Shown here one piece after another: positions 14,481 through 23,176 of a stretch of DNA of 64,000 nucleotides. The notes below the pieces were generated by a model, which saw only the letters and a program-made list of their open reading frames with translations, did not search any database and was not told where the DNA came from. The DNA comes from a virus, in IMG/VR virus record IMGVR_UViG_3300021425_003021, positions 1 to 64,000 of that record, one strand, 5' to 3'. Every line of letters begins with the position of its first letter. Within the stretch, counting starts at the first letter, position 1. Made by a program: the position numbers and the translations under genes.

Positions 14481-16252
14481 TCTACAATGTCAATATCGTT
14501 TTCGTATGATGTAAATCCGTTTTCTTTGATAACTTTCATAACATGATTCACTCTACCAATAAGTTCGTCTTTGTGTGAAATGAGGAAAACATTTTTTCTA
14601 CGTTCTCTACCCATCTTTTTAAGTACAGCAAGTGCATTTTCAACACCAGCAGTGTCCATACCCGAGTCGATAAGTTCGTCGATAAACAACAAGTTAACGC
14701 CTTGATACAATGATTCCCAAACATCACGGAATGCAAAACTCATTCCTAGTATTAGCCTGTTGCGTTCGCCTCGAGACAAGTTATCAAAGTCCAGGTCTTG
14801 TCCTAGTTGTGTAATCTCAACTGACAAATCGTTTTGGAATTCAACTTGATGTGGTAAGCCTAGTTTGTCTAAATAATATGTGAGCCTATTGTTCAAGTAC
14901 GCCAAGTTCTGATCAATGATCTTTTTGCGGATGAACGAGTCTTTGTTTGTCAAGAGTTTCAGTAGAAACTCTTGATGTTCTTTTAAACTGGTTAATTGAT
15001 TAACATTTTCCCAGTCAATTTCTTGCAATGCTGTGTTTGTTAAGTCGTCAATTTGTGCTTGATAAGGATCTTCATCTTGCTGTTTATTTACAAGATTTTG
15101 TCTTAAATTATCAACATTGTTTCTGTGTTCGTATGCTTCTTTAGCACTTTCATAAAATGTATTAGGACGCCCGTTAATGTGTCCAATTTCATCTAATAAC
15201 TTCATTGTTGCTTCAAGTTTGTTTGCAACTTCGGTTTGATATGCAAGTGCGTCACTTAATTCTTTTTGTTTTTTGTTTTCAATTTCTGCTTTTTTATCTG
15301 CGTGTAATTCTTGTCCACAAGTGTAACAAATAGCATCGTCAAGGTCTTTGATATCCTTTTCAGCTTTGTCAACACCCTTGGTTGCTCGCATCAATGCACT
15401 TTCCAGTGTGCTTTTTTCTTTGTTTAAACTTGTAATACGATTATTCAGTTCTGTCCAGTTTATAAGCTTGTCGTGTGCATCTAATTCGGCATCAATGTCT
15501 AATTTTTCTAGTTCTTCGATTGCTTTGTCAAGTTTTTCAATGTCTTGTTTTTGTTTTGCAAACCAAGCACGTTGTCTTCCAGCAAGAGTTTCGATACTTT
15601 GTTCAATTTTTTTGTTGCTTGCTTCGATAGCATTGATTTTTAGTGTTTCTTCTGTGATAAAATCTTTGGTTTGTTTGACTTTTTCTTTCAGCAAATCTGC
15701 TTTTTCGGTAAGAATAGTAATGCCAAGTAACTGTTCAATAACTGCACGTTGGTCATTTGCTCTCATACTGAGGAAAGGCTCTGTGTATGTGTTGAGTGCA
15801 ACAATATGTTTGAACATATCGTGGCTCATGTTTAGTAAACTGTCAATTTCTTTTTGTGTTTGACGACTATCGCCTTGAGATTCATCTAAATCTTCTTTTT
15901 GTTCGTGATCATTTATGTAAAACTTTAGTACATTTGGTGATCTGCCACGTTCAATTCTATATTTGTTATTGCCTTTTTCAAAATTTAATGTAACCAACAT
16001 ACCTTTACTATTGGTTTTGTTGATAAGATTGTTTCTTTTGATGTTGGTCAGTGCTTGACCGTACAGTGCGTATGACAATGCATTAATAATTGTAGTTTTA
16101 CCTGTACCGTTGCGTGATCCAGTGTCGTCACCTCCTTGGTCTAAGTTTTCACCAAGCACAAGAGTGAGTTGCTCCTTGTTAAAATCAACTGCTTGGGTAA
16201 CATTACCCACACTCATAAAGTTTTTTACGGTTAAATCTTTAATTTTTATCAT
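14477..16252 (-). CDS. gp46: Recombination nuclease ATPase subunit gp46 (Rad50-like)
   Basis: This 591-residue SMC-type ATPase pairs with gp47 to process DNA ends in recombination-dependent replication and host DNA breakdown. Walker A GSRNGTGKTT is at residues 45-54. A long coiled coil is interrupted by the zinc hook CYTC (about 309-312). The ABC signature LSRGERNRL is near 490, followed by Walker B LLFIDELIDSGMD near 521. Length matches T4 gp46 (560). The ATG overlaps the gp47 stop as ATGA, a normal coupling. The host-type promoter at 17285-17313 probably drives gp47, gp46 and the two small genes that follow. Confidence 0.97.
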   Translation of the reverse strand: MIKIKDLTVKNFMSVGNVTQAVDFNKEQLTLVLGENLDQGGDDTGSRNGTGKTTIINALSYALYGQALTNIKRNNLINKTNSKGMLVTLNFEKGNNKYRIERGRSPNVLKFYINDHEQKEDLDESQGDSRQTQKEIDSLLNMSHDMFKHIVALNTYTEPFLSMRANDQRAVIEQLLGITILTEKADLLKEKVKQTKDFITEETLKINAIEASNKKIEQSIETLAGRQRAWFAKQKQDIEKLDKAIEELEKLDIDAELDAHDKLINWTELNNRITSLNKEKSTLESALMRATKGVDKAEKDIKDLDDAICYTCGQELHADKKAEIENKKQKELSDALAYQTEVANKLEATMKLLDEIGHINGRPNTFYESAKEAYEHRNNVDNLRQNLVNKQQDEDPYQAQIDDLTNTALQEIDWENVNQLTSLKEHQEFLLKLLTNKDSFIRKKIIDQNLAYLNNRLTYYLDKLGLPHQVEFQNDLSVEITQLGQDLDFDNLSRGERNRLILGMSFAFRDVWESLYQGVNLLFIDELIDSGMDTAGVENALAVLKKMGRERRKNVFLISHKDELIGRVNHVMKVIKENGFTSYENDIDIVE

Positions 16253-17262
16253 ACCAACTCGTTGTAAATGTCTAATAATAGTCTTTTGTTGAACTGTTCG
16301 CTATCAATTGCTTGGATCTCGTTGCTAACAATCTGATCTACACTCTCAAATTGTTCAATATCCAAGTCTGTGTTGATTTCCTCAATGTGTTTTTGTGGAA
16401 TAAGTGTTATTTCTCGGCATTTGTATTGATCCATGAATGTTTCTTTGATATAACTTGCTTCTTCGTAGCTGATATCAATGTCAAGTGTAACTCTTAGGTA
16501 CATACTTGGCTTGATAAGTGTGTCTTTCTCATCAATCAACTGTGATAACTTAACTGTACGGTACTTGGGACAGTCCGGCCAGTTAACATACTCTGGCTCT
16601 GCATTGTTTTCTCTGTCTAATATCATCATACCACGGTCATCATCCCAAGCATCTGCATAGTTGTGTGGGAAAGCATTGCCAATATAGTGGATCTTACCCT
16701 GCTTCTGCCGTTTGTGGAAGTGTCCGCTGAACACATACTCTTGATTCTTGAAGTGTTCCGACTTTAGTTCACCGTGATCTGGCATTTGTACCATAGCGTT
16801 CATATAAAAACTAGGTAATTCAAAGTGTCCAAACAAATATTTGGCTTGCAACTTCTCCATACGCCGCCATTCGTCGCCTACCAACCACGGAACCAGTGCT
16901 ACATCTTCGATAACTTGTATCTCATCTACCACTGTTACGTTGGGAATGTGCTTGGCAAACTCTGTTGACTTTACATCACGCTTGTCTTTGTAGTACAAGT
17001 CGTGGTTACCAGCAAACATATAGAACTTTTCAAAAGATTCACCTAGTTTCTCTAACAATCGTATGGTTGTATCCATAGTTGTGAGGTTTAAACTGTTCCT
17101 ATTATGGTGCCAGTCGCCGCAAAAGATGCCTGTTTCGCAATTATTTGCTTTTGCTGTTTCGATATACCAATCGATATAGTCCTCACAGTCCTGATTATGG
17201 ACACGTGAGTTGCCTTTCATACCTAAGTGTATGTCTGTAAAGACTGCTGCTTTTTTAAACAA
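16249..17262 (-). CDS. gp47: Recombination nuclease subunit gp47 (Mre11-like)
   Basis: This 337-residue calcineurin-type phosphoesterase is the nuclease partner of gp46. Metal-binding motifs appear in order: D-x-H in TDIHLG (residues 9-14), GDWHHNR (49-55), GNHD (85-88) and GHFH (180-183). Length equals that of T4 gp47 (339). The start is TTG at 17262 with GGAG seven bases upstream; no ATG is better placed. A sigma70-type promoter lies in the gap to gp55. Confidence 0.96.
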   Translation of the reverse strand: MFKKAAVFTDIHLGMKGNSRVHNQDCEDYIDWYIETAKANNCETGIFCGDWHHNRNSLNLTTMDTTIRLLEKLGESFEKFYMFAGNHDLYYKDKRDVKSTEFAKHIPNVTVVDEIQVIEDVALVPWLVGDEWRRMEKLQAKYLFGHFELPSFYMNAMVQMPDHGELKSEHFKNQEYVFSGHFHKRQKQGKIHYIGNAFPHNYADAWDDDRGMMILDRENNAEPEYVNWPDCPKYRTVKLSQLIDEKDTLIKPSMYLRVTLDIDISYEEASYIKETFMDQYKCREITLIPQKHIEEINTDLDIEQFESVDQIVSNEIQAIDSEQFNKRLLLDIYNELV

Positions 17263-17284
17263 TAGAATACTCCACTTCCTAACT

Positions 17285-17313
17285 AGTATAGTGTAGAAAA
17301 TTTAATAAATCAA
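17285..17313 (-). promoter_or_regulatory. Host-type sigma70 promoter before gp47
   Basis: Minus strand TTGATT (17308-17313), a 17-base spacer and TATACT (17285-17290). It starts within the gp55 stop region and would initiate near 17278, just before the gp47 TTG start. It suggests early or middle transcription of gp47/46. Confidence 0.65.
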
Positions 17314-18137
17314 CCTTTATTTAGGCCTTCTCTGCGTTGCGCTGCTTCCCATTCGCCTGCGTGTTGTCTAGTATGCGATGGATTTAAGTTATTCATTTCT
17401 AAAATATCGTCTCTAATGTTTTGATTACGCTTTTCCAAGTTGATAACACGTACAAAGCTATTTGTAACTGCTGCTGTGTAATAAGCAAACGGGTTATTTG
17501 ATTTTGATTCGTCAAATTGCAAGCCAATTTGCGATAATTGCAGTATTGCTTGACCTTTCATTTCGTCATTGTAAGTATAACCACGAACATTGCCTCTTGT
17601 GGCATAGCGATCTACCAGTTTCATCCACATACGAGCTAATTCGTTAGTGGCTGTACCGTGAACTTTAGAAAAATGTCCGTTTTCCATTCCGCCAACCCAA
17701 TGACTTTTGCCTACACATACTAATTCACCGTTTTCGTCAAACTTGTAGTGCTGAAAAGGCGGAAAATTTAGTTTTGTTTTTGTATCTGCTATGGTTTTTG
17801 GAGTTTTTTTACGACCCGGTTCGTCTGGAATATGATCAAACATCATTACTCTAAATATTAAATCAGTTTTTTCAATAGATCTATAATCAACTTCGAACTC
17901 GGCCATTTTTACTTTTTTATTAACTGCTTTGGCTGCTTCATATGCCTCGGTTGACATTTTTTTAGCACGGTTTCTTTTTGCTTCTGCTATAGTTCTAACA
18001 TTGATTTTGTCTTTACTAGGTAAGATAATATCATATGTTGCATATGCAGGATCAACGTAACTGCAAAATGTACTTTTGCTCTTGTGTATTTCCTTTAACA
18101 TATCTTTATTGTTTAGATAATTTACTCTTTTGGCCAT
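17310..18137 (-). CDS. gp55: Late-transcription sigma factor gp55
   Basis: This 275-residue protein directs host RNA polymerase to the TATAAATA-type late promoters. The core region near residues 200-260 (ALLQLSQIGLQFDES-type segment, NPFAYYTAAVTNSFVRVIN, then DDILEMNNLNPSHTRQ) is the conserved gp55 signature with similarity to sigma region 2. It is longer than T4 gp55 (185), with an extra N-terminal and central part. AAAGGAAC precedes the ATG. A perfect consensus sigma70 promoter (18160-18188) drives it, and that promoter abuts a late promoter pointing the other way. Confidence 0.93.
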   Translation of the reverse strand: MAKRVNYLNNKDMLKEIHKSKSTFCSYVDPAYATYDIILPSKDKINVRTIAEAKRNRAKKMSTEAYEAAKAVNKKVKMAEFEVDYRSIEKTDLIFRVMMFDHIPDEPGRKKTPKTIADTKTKLNFPPFQHYKFDENGELVCVGKSHWVGGMENGHFSKVHGTATNELARMWMKLVDRYATRGNVRGYTYNDEMKGQAILQLSQIGLQFDESKSNNPFAYYTAAVTNSFVRVINLEKRNQNIRDDILEMNNLNPSHTRQHAGEWEAAQRREGLNKG

Positions 18138-18159
18138 ATTTGTTCCTTTGTTCTATTCT

Positions 18160-18188
18160 ATTATAAACTACGCATATATTTTTGTCAA
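18160..18188 (-). promoter_or_regulatory. Perfect sigma70 consensus promoter for gp55
   Basis: Minus strand TTGACA (18183-18188), a 17-base spacer and TATAAT (18160-18165). The predicted start is near 18153, leaving a short leader with AAAGGAAC before the gp55 ATG at 18137. Its -35 box touches the late box at 18188-18196. Confidence 0.85.
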
Positions 18189-18196
18189 CTAAATAC
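18188..18196 (+). promoter_or_regulatory. Late promoter box of the baseplate operon
   Basis: Plus strand ACTAAATAC, followed by TAGGAG (18201-18206) and the ATG at 18214. It heads the long plus-strand structural operon and shares base 18188 with the -35 box of the divergent gp55 promoter. Confidence 0.6.
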
Positions 18197-18213
18197 AGTA
18201 TAGGAGTATCACC

Positions 18214-19029
18214 ATGGCAATCGATCCAATTACAGGCATTGACAGCAACATTGGCAGTGAAAATAACATACAAAATAAACAAAGTGTATCTGATTTTTTA
18301 AACAATGTTAATCAATTTATGAGTAATCTGCGTAGACGCAATTTGTCTCCGGGTGCAGAACCTCAAAGTGCTAACTTTGCAACAGCAACATTCAAACCAA
18401 GCAACGATACAGTTGGCGAAGACTGGCGTGTCAGAATTAGTGTACCTGATATCAGCACATTCAGATCTAGTCCGTTATTATCTCCTTTGGTGAATACTGG
18501 TAATAATGTTGTTTTTCCTCTTGTGCCTAATATTAGTTTCCAACATACTGCAAATTATAGTTTAAGTGCTCCTACACATAATAATTATCCCTTTCCTGTA
18601 TATGAAAATAGTAGTGTTGAACCTTTTGTTATTGCTGGAGAATTTCCAGTACAAACAGAAGAAGATGGAAAATACTGGGTAGCTGCTGTGCATTTCTTTA
18701 AAAGTATTACAAAAATGGCATTTGGCGACACTAGTAATAAAGGATCGCCACCGCCGTTGGTTAAAGTCAACGGATATGGACAATATGTGCTAAACAATGT
18801 GCCTTGTGTTGTAACAAACTTCAATTATAGTTTAGAAAACGGTGTAGATTACATACGAGTTCCGGTTATTACAGGTCAATCTAATCAACAAATAGAGGAA
18901 TACACTTGGGTACCTACTTTATCAACAATGAGTGTTACATTACAACCTACTTACAGTAGAGCAAAAGCAAGTTCGTTTAGTTTAGATAGATTTGTAAACG
19001 GTGATTTAAAAAATGAAGGGTTCTTATAA
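18214..19029 (+). CDS. Baseplate tail-tube cap/junction protein (gp48/gp54-like)
   Basis: This 271-residue protein has the conserved layout of the tube-initiator proteins of marine T4-like phages. WRVRISVPDISTF is followed by SPLLSPL, ANYSLSAPTHNNYPF, then YWVAAVHFFKSITKMAFG and PPPLVKVNGYGQYVLNNVP. Such proteins join the baseplate hub to the first tube ring. It stands at the head of the operon, before gp53. I cannot decide between the gp48 and gp54 roles, as only one such gene is visible here. TAGGAG precedes the ATG. It overlaps gp53 by one base. Confidence 0.7.
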   Translation: MAIDPITGIDSNIGSENNIQNKQSVSDFLNNVNQFMSNLRRRNLSPGAEPQSANFATATFKPSNDTVGEDWRVRISVPDISTFRSSPLLSPLVNTGNNVVFPLVPNISFQHTANYSLSAPTHNNYPFPVYENSSVEPFVIAGEFPVQTEEDGKYWVAAVHFFKSITKMAFGDTSNKGSPPPLVKVNGYGQYVLNNVPCVVTNFNYSLENGVDYIRVPVITGQSNQQIEEYTWVPTLSTMSVTLQPTYSRAKASSFSLDRFVNGDLKNEGFL

Positions 19030-19334
19030 TGTCTGTAAGTTATGCAAAAACCAGTCCTTGGAATAAAACAACTGTTACACAATCTGGCGAATTAGGAATA
19101 TTGCAAATTGTACCTATTCCGGCAGAAGATGATGATATTTTGTACACAATTGAGCCACAGTACAATTTTAGACCTGATTTATTAGCATATGACTTATACG
19201 GCACACCTAAACTTTGGTGGGTTTTTGCACAAAGAAATATGGATATTGTAAAAGATCCGGTGTTTGACATTAAGTCTGGAACAAAAATATTTTTACCAAA
19301 GCAGAGTAATCTCAAAGACGAATTAGGATTATAA
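19029..19334 (+). CDS. gp53: Baseplate wedge subunit gp53
   Basis: This 101-residue protein matches the conserved gp53 core. An ILYTIEPQYNFRPDLLAYDLYG segment is followed by PKLWWVFAQRN and a LysM-like end (DIKSGTKIFLP). gp53 joins wedges around the hub. It is about half the length of T4 gp53 (196), a common short form. The start overlaps the end of the gene before it, and the next ATG follows the stop at once, so it is tightly coupled. Confidence 0.85.
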   Translation: MSVSYAKTSPWNKTTVTQSGELGILQIVPIPAEDDDILYTIEPQYNFRPDLLAYDLYGTPKLWWVFAQRNMDIVKDPVFDIKSGTKIFLPKQSNLKDELGL

Positions 19335-21662
19335 ATGGCAAAAGAAATCAATCCATTACACATTTATTCTAGCTATAATTGTATTTTTACTTTTGCTGTA
19401 CTGACAAAAGATGAAATCAATTATCCTGATGAAACGTATGCTAATGGACCTGCTCAGTTGGAAATTTTTAGATCTGGTGGTAAAAGTGAAAGTCATGTAT
19501 CGACAGTTTTTGAAGAACAAATAGGTGGAAAATTAGAATATTTTATTGAAGATGTTAATATTGAAGCAATAGTTGTTCCAAATACAAGGACAAGACTTAC
19601 AAATGTTACAAATATAAATTTTCAAGTAATTGAACCTTATAGTATGGGTTTATTTTTACAAACTTTACAAATTGCAGCATTGCAAGCTGGATATACAAAT
19701 TATATTCAAGCGCCTTTTTTGCTGACTATTGAATTTGTAGGTTATGACGATGACGGCAATCCAGTTACTGTTGATACAAAAAATTTGCAACGTAAAATAC
19801 CATTGAAACTTGCAAATGTTGAGTTTAATATTGGAAATAATGGAACTACATATGATGTAACTGCTATTCCTTGGAATGAACAAGCATTAATTGATCAGAT
19901 TGATAGAACATATTCGGATATTACTGTTACAGGAAAAAATGTTGTTGAAATATTACAAACAGGTCCTGAAAGTTTAACTACAATTATCAATGGCAGATAT
20001 GAAGAATTACGAGCAGAAGGCAATTTTCCAGTTGCAGATGAAATTGTAATAAGTTTTCCTAATGATATTACAACTAATGTTAGTAATACAGCAAATAGAA
20101 ATACTGTTGACAAAGGTGCTACTATTGCACCAAAAAAATCTCGCAATCCTCTGTTTGGTAATATTGCTAAAGGTGTAATAGGAGGTGTTGTATCTGGTGC
20201 GCTTGCCGGAGAAAAGAATTTAGGTAAAGCTGCACTAGGAGGTGGTTTAGCAGGTGCTCTAGGAGGTGCGTTTGGCGGCGCTAATTTTGGTGCTCTAAAC
20301 GGAGTATTAAACGCATTTAGATCAGGTGATATAAACAGTGTGTTTCAAAGCATAACAGGGTTTTTAGGAGCACAAGCACCGCAAGATTTTGATGCGTTTT
20401 TAAGCAGTGTTACTGGATTAATTTTCAGTAAAAGCAGTATCAGCGATGGATTGATTAAAATTGCACAGGATGCCGGCTCAGTAAACATTATAGGTAATGC
20501 AGATATTGCCAAAAGCTATAATGACAGTGGAAAAATTCCAATGGGCAAAAGCGGACAGCAATATGACAAAAAAAATAAAGTATATACTAGAGGAAAAAAT
20601 GTAGTAGACCCTGTGCAACGTAGTTTTACATTTGACAGTGATACAAAAATTACAAGAATGATCGAAGAAGTTGTAACAACTAGCAGTTGGGCAAAACAAT
20701 TAAAAGATAAACCTGCAGACGAAAATGGAATGATTGAATGGTTTAGGATAGACACACAAACTTTTATCAAAGAAGGCTCCAGTAGAGAACAGCAAGACGG
20801 TGTTACTGCTAAAACTTATCATTACAGAGTGGTTCCATACAAAGTACATAGCAGTGCTTTACAAAAACCTTCCGATCCTGGATTGAGTTACGCACAATTG
20901 CGTGAATTGGCAAAAAGAGAATACAATTATATATACACAGGACAAAATGTTGATATTTTAAATTTTGATATTCAAATTAATGCTGCATTTTTCAAATCGA
21001 TTATGTCTGATGCAGGACAAAACAACCTAGAAAGAAAAGGTGGCGGCCTTCAGCAAAATATTACACAACAAGAAACCGATGCTTACATTATTAATCAAGG
21101 TACAAACAGTGTAAGCGGTACTGGATTTAGTCAACAAATAGCTGTTTCTAATGCAAGTTTGCAAGGCGGCGGTGGTGCTGCCATAGATGACAGCAAAATA
21201 CGTATTGCAAAAATGTTCAATGATAATATTATCAACAGTTTTACCGATTTGGTAATGTTGGATTTAGAAATTGTAGGCGATCCTTATTATCTATTTGACA
21301 GTGGAATGGGAAATTTCACTGCTCCAATTATTGATCAAAATGAAACTGACAATGGATCATTGGAATATCAAAGAAGTGAAGTTGATGTTATAGTTAATTT
21401 TAGAACACCGATTGACTACAATGAAGATGCTGGAAATATGATATTTCCTGAAGAAACAATTCCTGTAGACAGCTTTAGCGGATTATATAGAGTAACTACA
21501 TTGACTAATATTTTTGATCAAGGACAGTTTAGACAAAGATTAAAACTTATGCGTAGACCTAATCAACCAGAAGACAGTAGACAAACAGGAACCGGTGATC
21601 AAAAAAATAAAATTCAAGACGCAAATCCGTCACAAAGAAGTTATAACCAATATGAGAAATAA
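19335..21662 (+). CDS. Baseplate hub candidate (gp27-position) with glycine-rich insert
   Basis: This 775-residue protein begins MAKEINPLHIYSSYN. The first 220 residues (EDVNIEAIVVPN, NINFQVIEPYSMG, APFLLTIEFVGYD, IPLKLANVEFNIG) are beta-rich and resemble hub barrel domains of contractile tails. The end (GLYRVTTLTNIFDQGQFRQRLKLMRR) is typical of hub proteins that finish near a peptide-binding barrel. Residues about 275-325 form a Gly/Ala-rich glycine-zipper-like insert that could interact with a membrane. It lies between gp53 and gp5. In T4 the gp5 partner is gp27, so a gp27-like role is inferred from context; direct similarity to T4 gp27 is not evident by eye. Confidence 0.55.
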   Translation: MAKEINPLHIYSSYNCIFTFAVLTKDEINYPDETYANGPAQLEIFRSGGKSESHVSTVFEEQIGGKLEYFIEDVNIEAIVVPNTRTRLTNVTNINFQVIEPYSMGLFLQTLQIAALQAGYTNYIQAPFLLTIEFVGYDDDGNPVTVDTKNLQRKIPLKLANVEFNIGNNGTTYDVTAIPWNEQALIDQIDRTYSDITVTGKNVVEILQTGPESLTTIINGRYEELRAEGNFPVADEIVISFPNDITTNVSNTANRNTVDKGATIAPKKSRNPLFGNIAKGVIGGVVSGALAGEKNLGKAALGGGLAGALGGAFGGANFGALNGVLNAFRSGDINSVFQSITGFLGAQAPQDFDAFLSSVTGLIFSKSSISDGLIKIAQDAGSVNIIGNADIAKSYNDSGKIPMGKSGQQYDKKNKVYTRGKNVVDPVQRSFTFDSDTKITRMIEEVVTTSSWAKQLKDKPADENGMIEWFRIDTQTFIKEGSSREQQDGVTAKTYHYRVVPYKVHSSALQKPSDPGLSYAQLRELAKREYNYIYTGQNVDILNFDIQINAAFFKSIMSDAGQNNLERKGGGLQQNITQQETDAYIINQGTNSVSGTGFSQQIAVSNASLQGGGGAAIDDSKIRIAKMFNDNIINSFTDLVMLDLEIVGDPYYLFDSGMGNFTAPIIDQNETDNGSLEYQRSEVDVIVNFRTPIDYNEDAGNMIFPEETIPVDSFSGLYRVTTLTNIFDQGQFRQRLKLMRRPNQPEDSRQTGTGDQKNKIQDANPSQRSYNQYEK

Positions 21663-21664
21663 CA

Positions 21665-23173
21665 ATGAATGATATACCAAATAAAAATGAAGTAACACGT
21701 AGTGTAGATACTGGGGTAACATCAAGAAATCCTGGACCATACATTGCAAGAGTAATCGAACATTTGGATAGTTTATATCTTGGAGGGTTGCGTGTTGAAC
21801 TTTTAAAAACCACCGAAGCTGGAAATATAGGCGAAACTTTAGGTCAAACTGTTGAAGTATATTATGCTAGTCCTTTTTATGGTGTTACAAACAGTCAAAA
21901 TGGTCCAAGAAAAAACGATGACTATGCAAGTACACAAAAGAGTTACGGATGGTGGGGTGTTCCGCCTGATCCTGGCAGTTTAGTATTGGTAACATTTGTA
22001 GAAGGCAGTAGAGATTTTGGATACTGGTTTGCTTGCATTCCTGAAAGAGGTATGACATTTATGTTACCGGGTGGACAACCAGCAACAGAACAACTAAGCG
22101 GTCCTGTACCCGGTGATTTAAAAGGAAAAAGACTACCTGCTGGAGAATATAATAAAGCAATTACAAAGCCTAATACAAATAATGTGTTGAAATACAAAAG
22201 ACCTGTAAATGATGAGTTTGTTAATCAACTGGTTGAGCAAGGATTGGTAGAAGATGACATAAGAGGTGTTACAAGTAGCAGTGCTCAACGTGAAACACCT
22301 AGTGCAGTTGTTGGATTTAGCAGTCCTGGGCCATTAGACAAACGTGGAGGAAAGCCAACTGCTCCTGTTGGATTAAAAGAATCTAAAGCAAATATTCCTG
22401 TAAGCAGACTAGGCAGTAGTAGTATTGTAATTGACGACGGCGATGATAAGCTAATTCGAGACGGATCTCCCAAAGAAAAACCTTACAAGTATATTAACAA
22501 AGAAGCAAGCGAAAGCGGCGGCGATGTAACCAAGCCTCATAATGAATTAATACGTTTGAGAACAAGAACAGGCGCACAAATATTAATGCACACCAGCGAA
22601 GATTTGATTTATATTAACAACAGCAGTGGATCTTGTTGGATAGAAATGAGTGCTAACGGTAAATTAGACGTGTATGCACAAGATAGTATAAGTTTTCACA
22701 CAGAAAACGATATGAATTTTACAGCTGATAGAGATATAAATTTTGAAGCTGGTAGAAACATTAATATGATTGTTAATGAAAGTATATTCCAAAGTGCAGC
22801 ATTAAACTTAGAAGTAAAAGTAGGCGCAAATGGCAATATAACAGCAGGTGCAGAAATTAATATGAAAAGCGTTGGTGCATATAAAAATACAGCAGGCGGC
22901 GACTTTTCTATTGGTGCAGCAAATACAACAATTAGTGGCGGCGATATCAATTTAAACGGCCCAGTAGCAGAAGAAGCTACAGAATCAATTAAAGCAAAAT
23001 TTCCACAGCGTGTTCCGCAACACGAACCTTGGTCAGGGCACGAAAATTGGAATCCTGTTGAAACTACGCCTGATAAAACAGAAGCAGTTGATACAGAAAG
23101 CCAAGACAAACACTTTGAGAATAGAACTGTTCAAACTGACAGAACACCTATGAACGATTTGGGCAAGGAGTAA
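21665..23173 (+). CDS. gp5: Baseplate hub spike gp5, lysozyme domain not seen
   Basis: This 502-residue protein has an N-terminal OB-fold (about residues 20-130: PYIARVIEHLDSLYLGGLRVEL, then YGWWGVPPDPGSLVLVTFVEG), as in gp5 and VgrG spikes. A Pro/Gly/Ser-rich middle follows (130-290). Then comes a repetitive beta-helix needle (about 300-430: NDMNF, DRDINFEAGRNINMI and similar short alternating repeats). T4 gp5 carries a lysozyme domain in the middle; here no such domain or catalytic Glu/Asp/Thr arrangement is visible. The spike would pierce the outer membrane, with peptidoglycan digestion left to another protein. It sits next to the hub candidate. Confidence 0.88.
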   Translation: MNDIPNKNEVTRSVDTGVTSRNPGPYIARVIEHLDSLYLGGLRVELLKTTEAGNIGETLGQTVEVYYASPFYGVTNSQNGPRKNDDYASTQKSYGWWGVPPDPGSLVLVTFVEGSRDFGYWFACIPERGMTFMLPGGQPATEQLSGPVPGDLKGKRLPAGEYNKAITKPNTNNVLKYKRPVNDEFVNQLVEQGLVEDDIRGVTSSSAQRETPSAVVGFSSPGPLDKRGGKPTAPVGLKESKANIPVSRLGSSSIVIDDGDDKLIRDGSPKEKPYKYINKEASESGGDVTKPHNELIRLRTRTGAQILMHTSEDLIYINNSSGSCWIEMSANGKLDVYAQDSISFHTENDMNFTADRDINFEAGRNINMIVNESIFQSAALNLEVKVGANGNITAGAEINMKSVGAYKNTAGGDFSIGAANTTISGGDINLNGPVAEEATESIKAKFPQRVPQHEPWSGHENWNPVETTPDKTEAVDTESQDKHFENRTVQTDRTPMNDLGKE

Positions 23174-23176
23174 AAA

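Noticed and set aside
21665-23173. Lysozyme domain in gp5
   Set aside because: Looked for between the OB-fold and the beta-helix; the region is low-complexity and lacks a Glu/Asp/Thr catalytic pattern.
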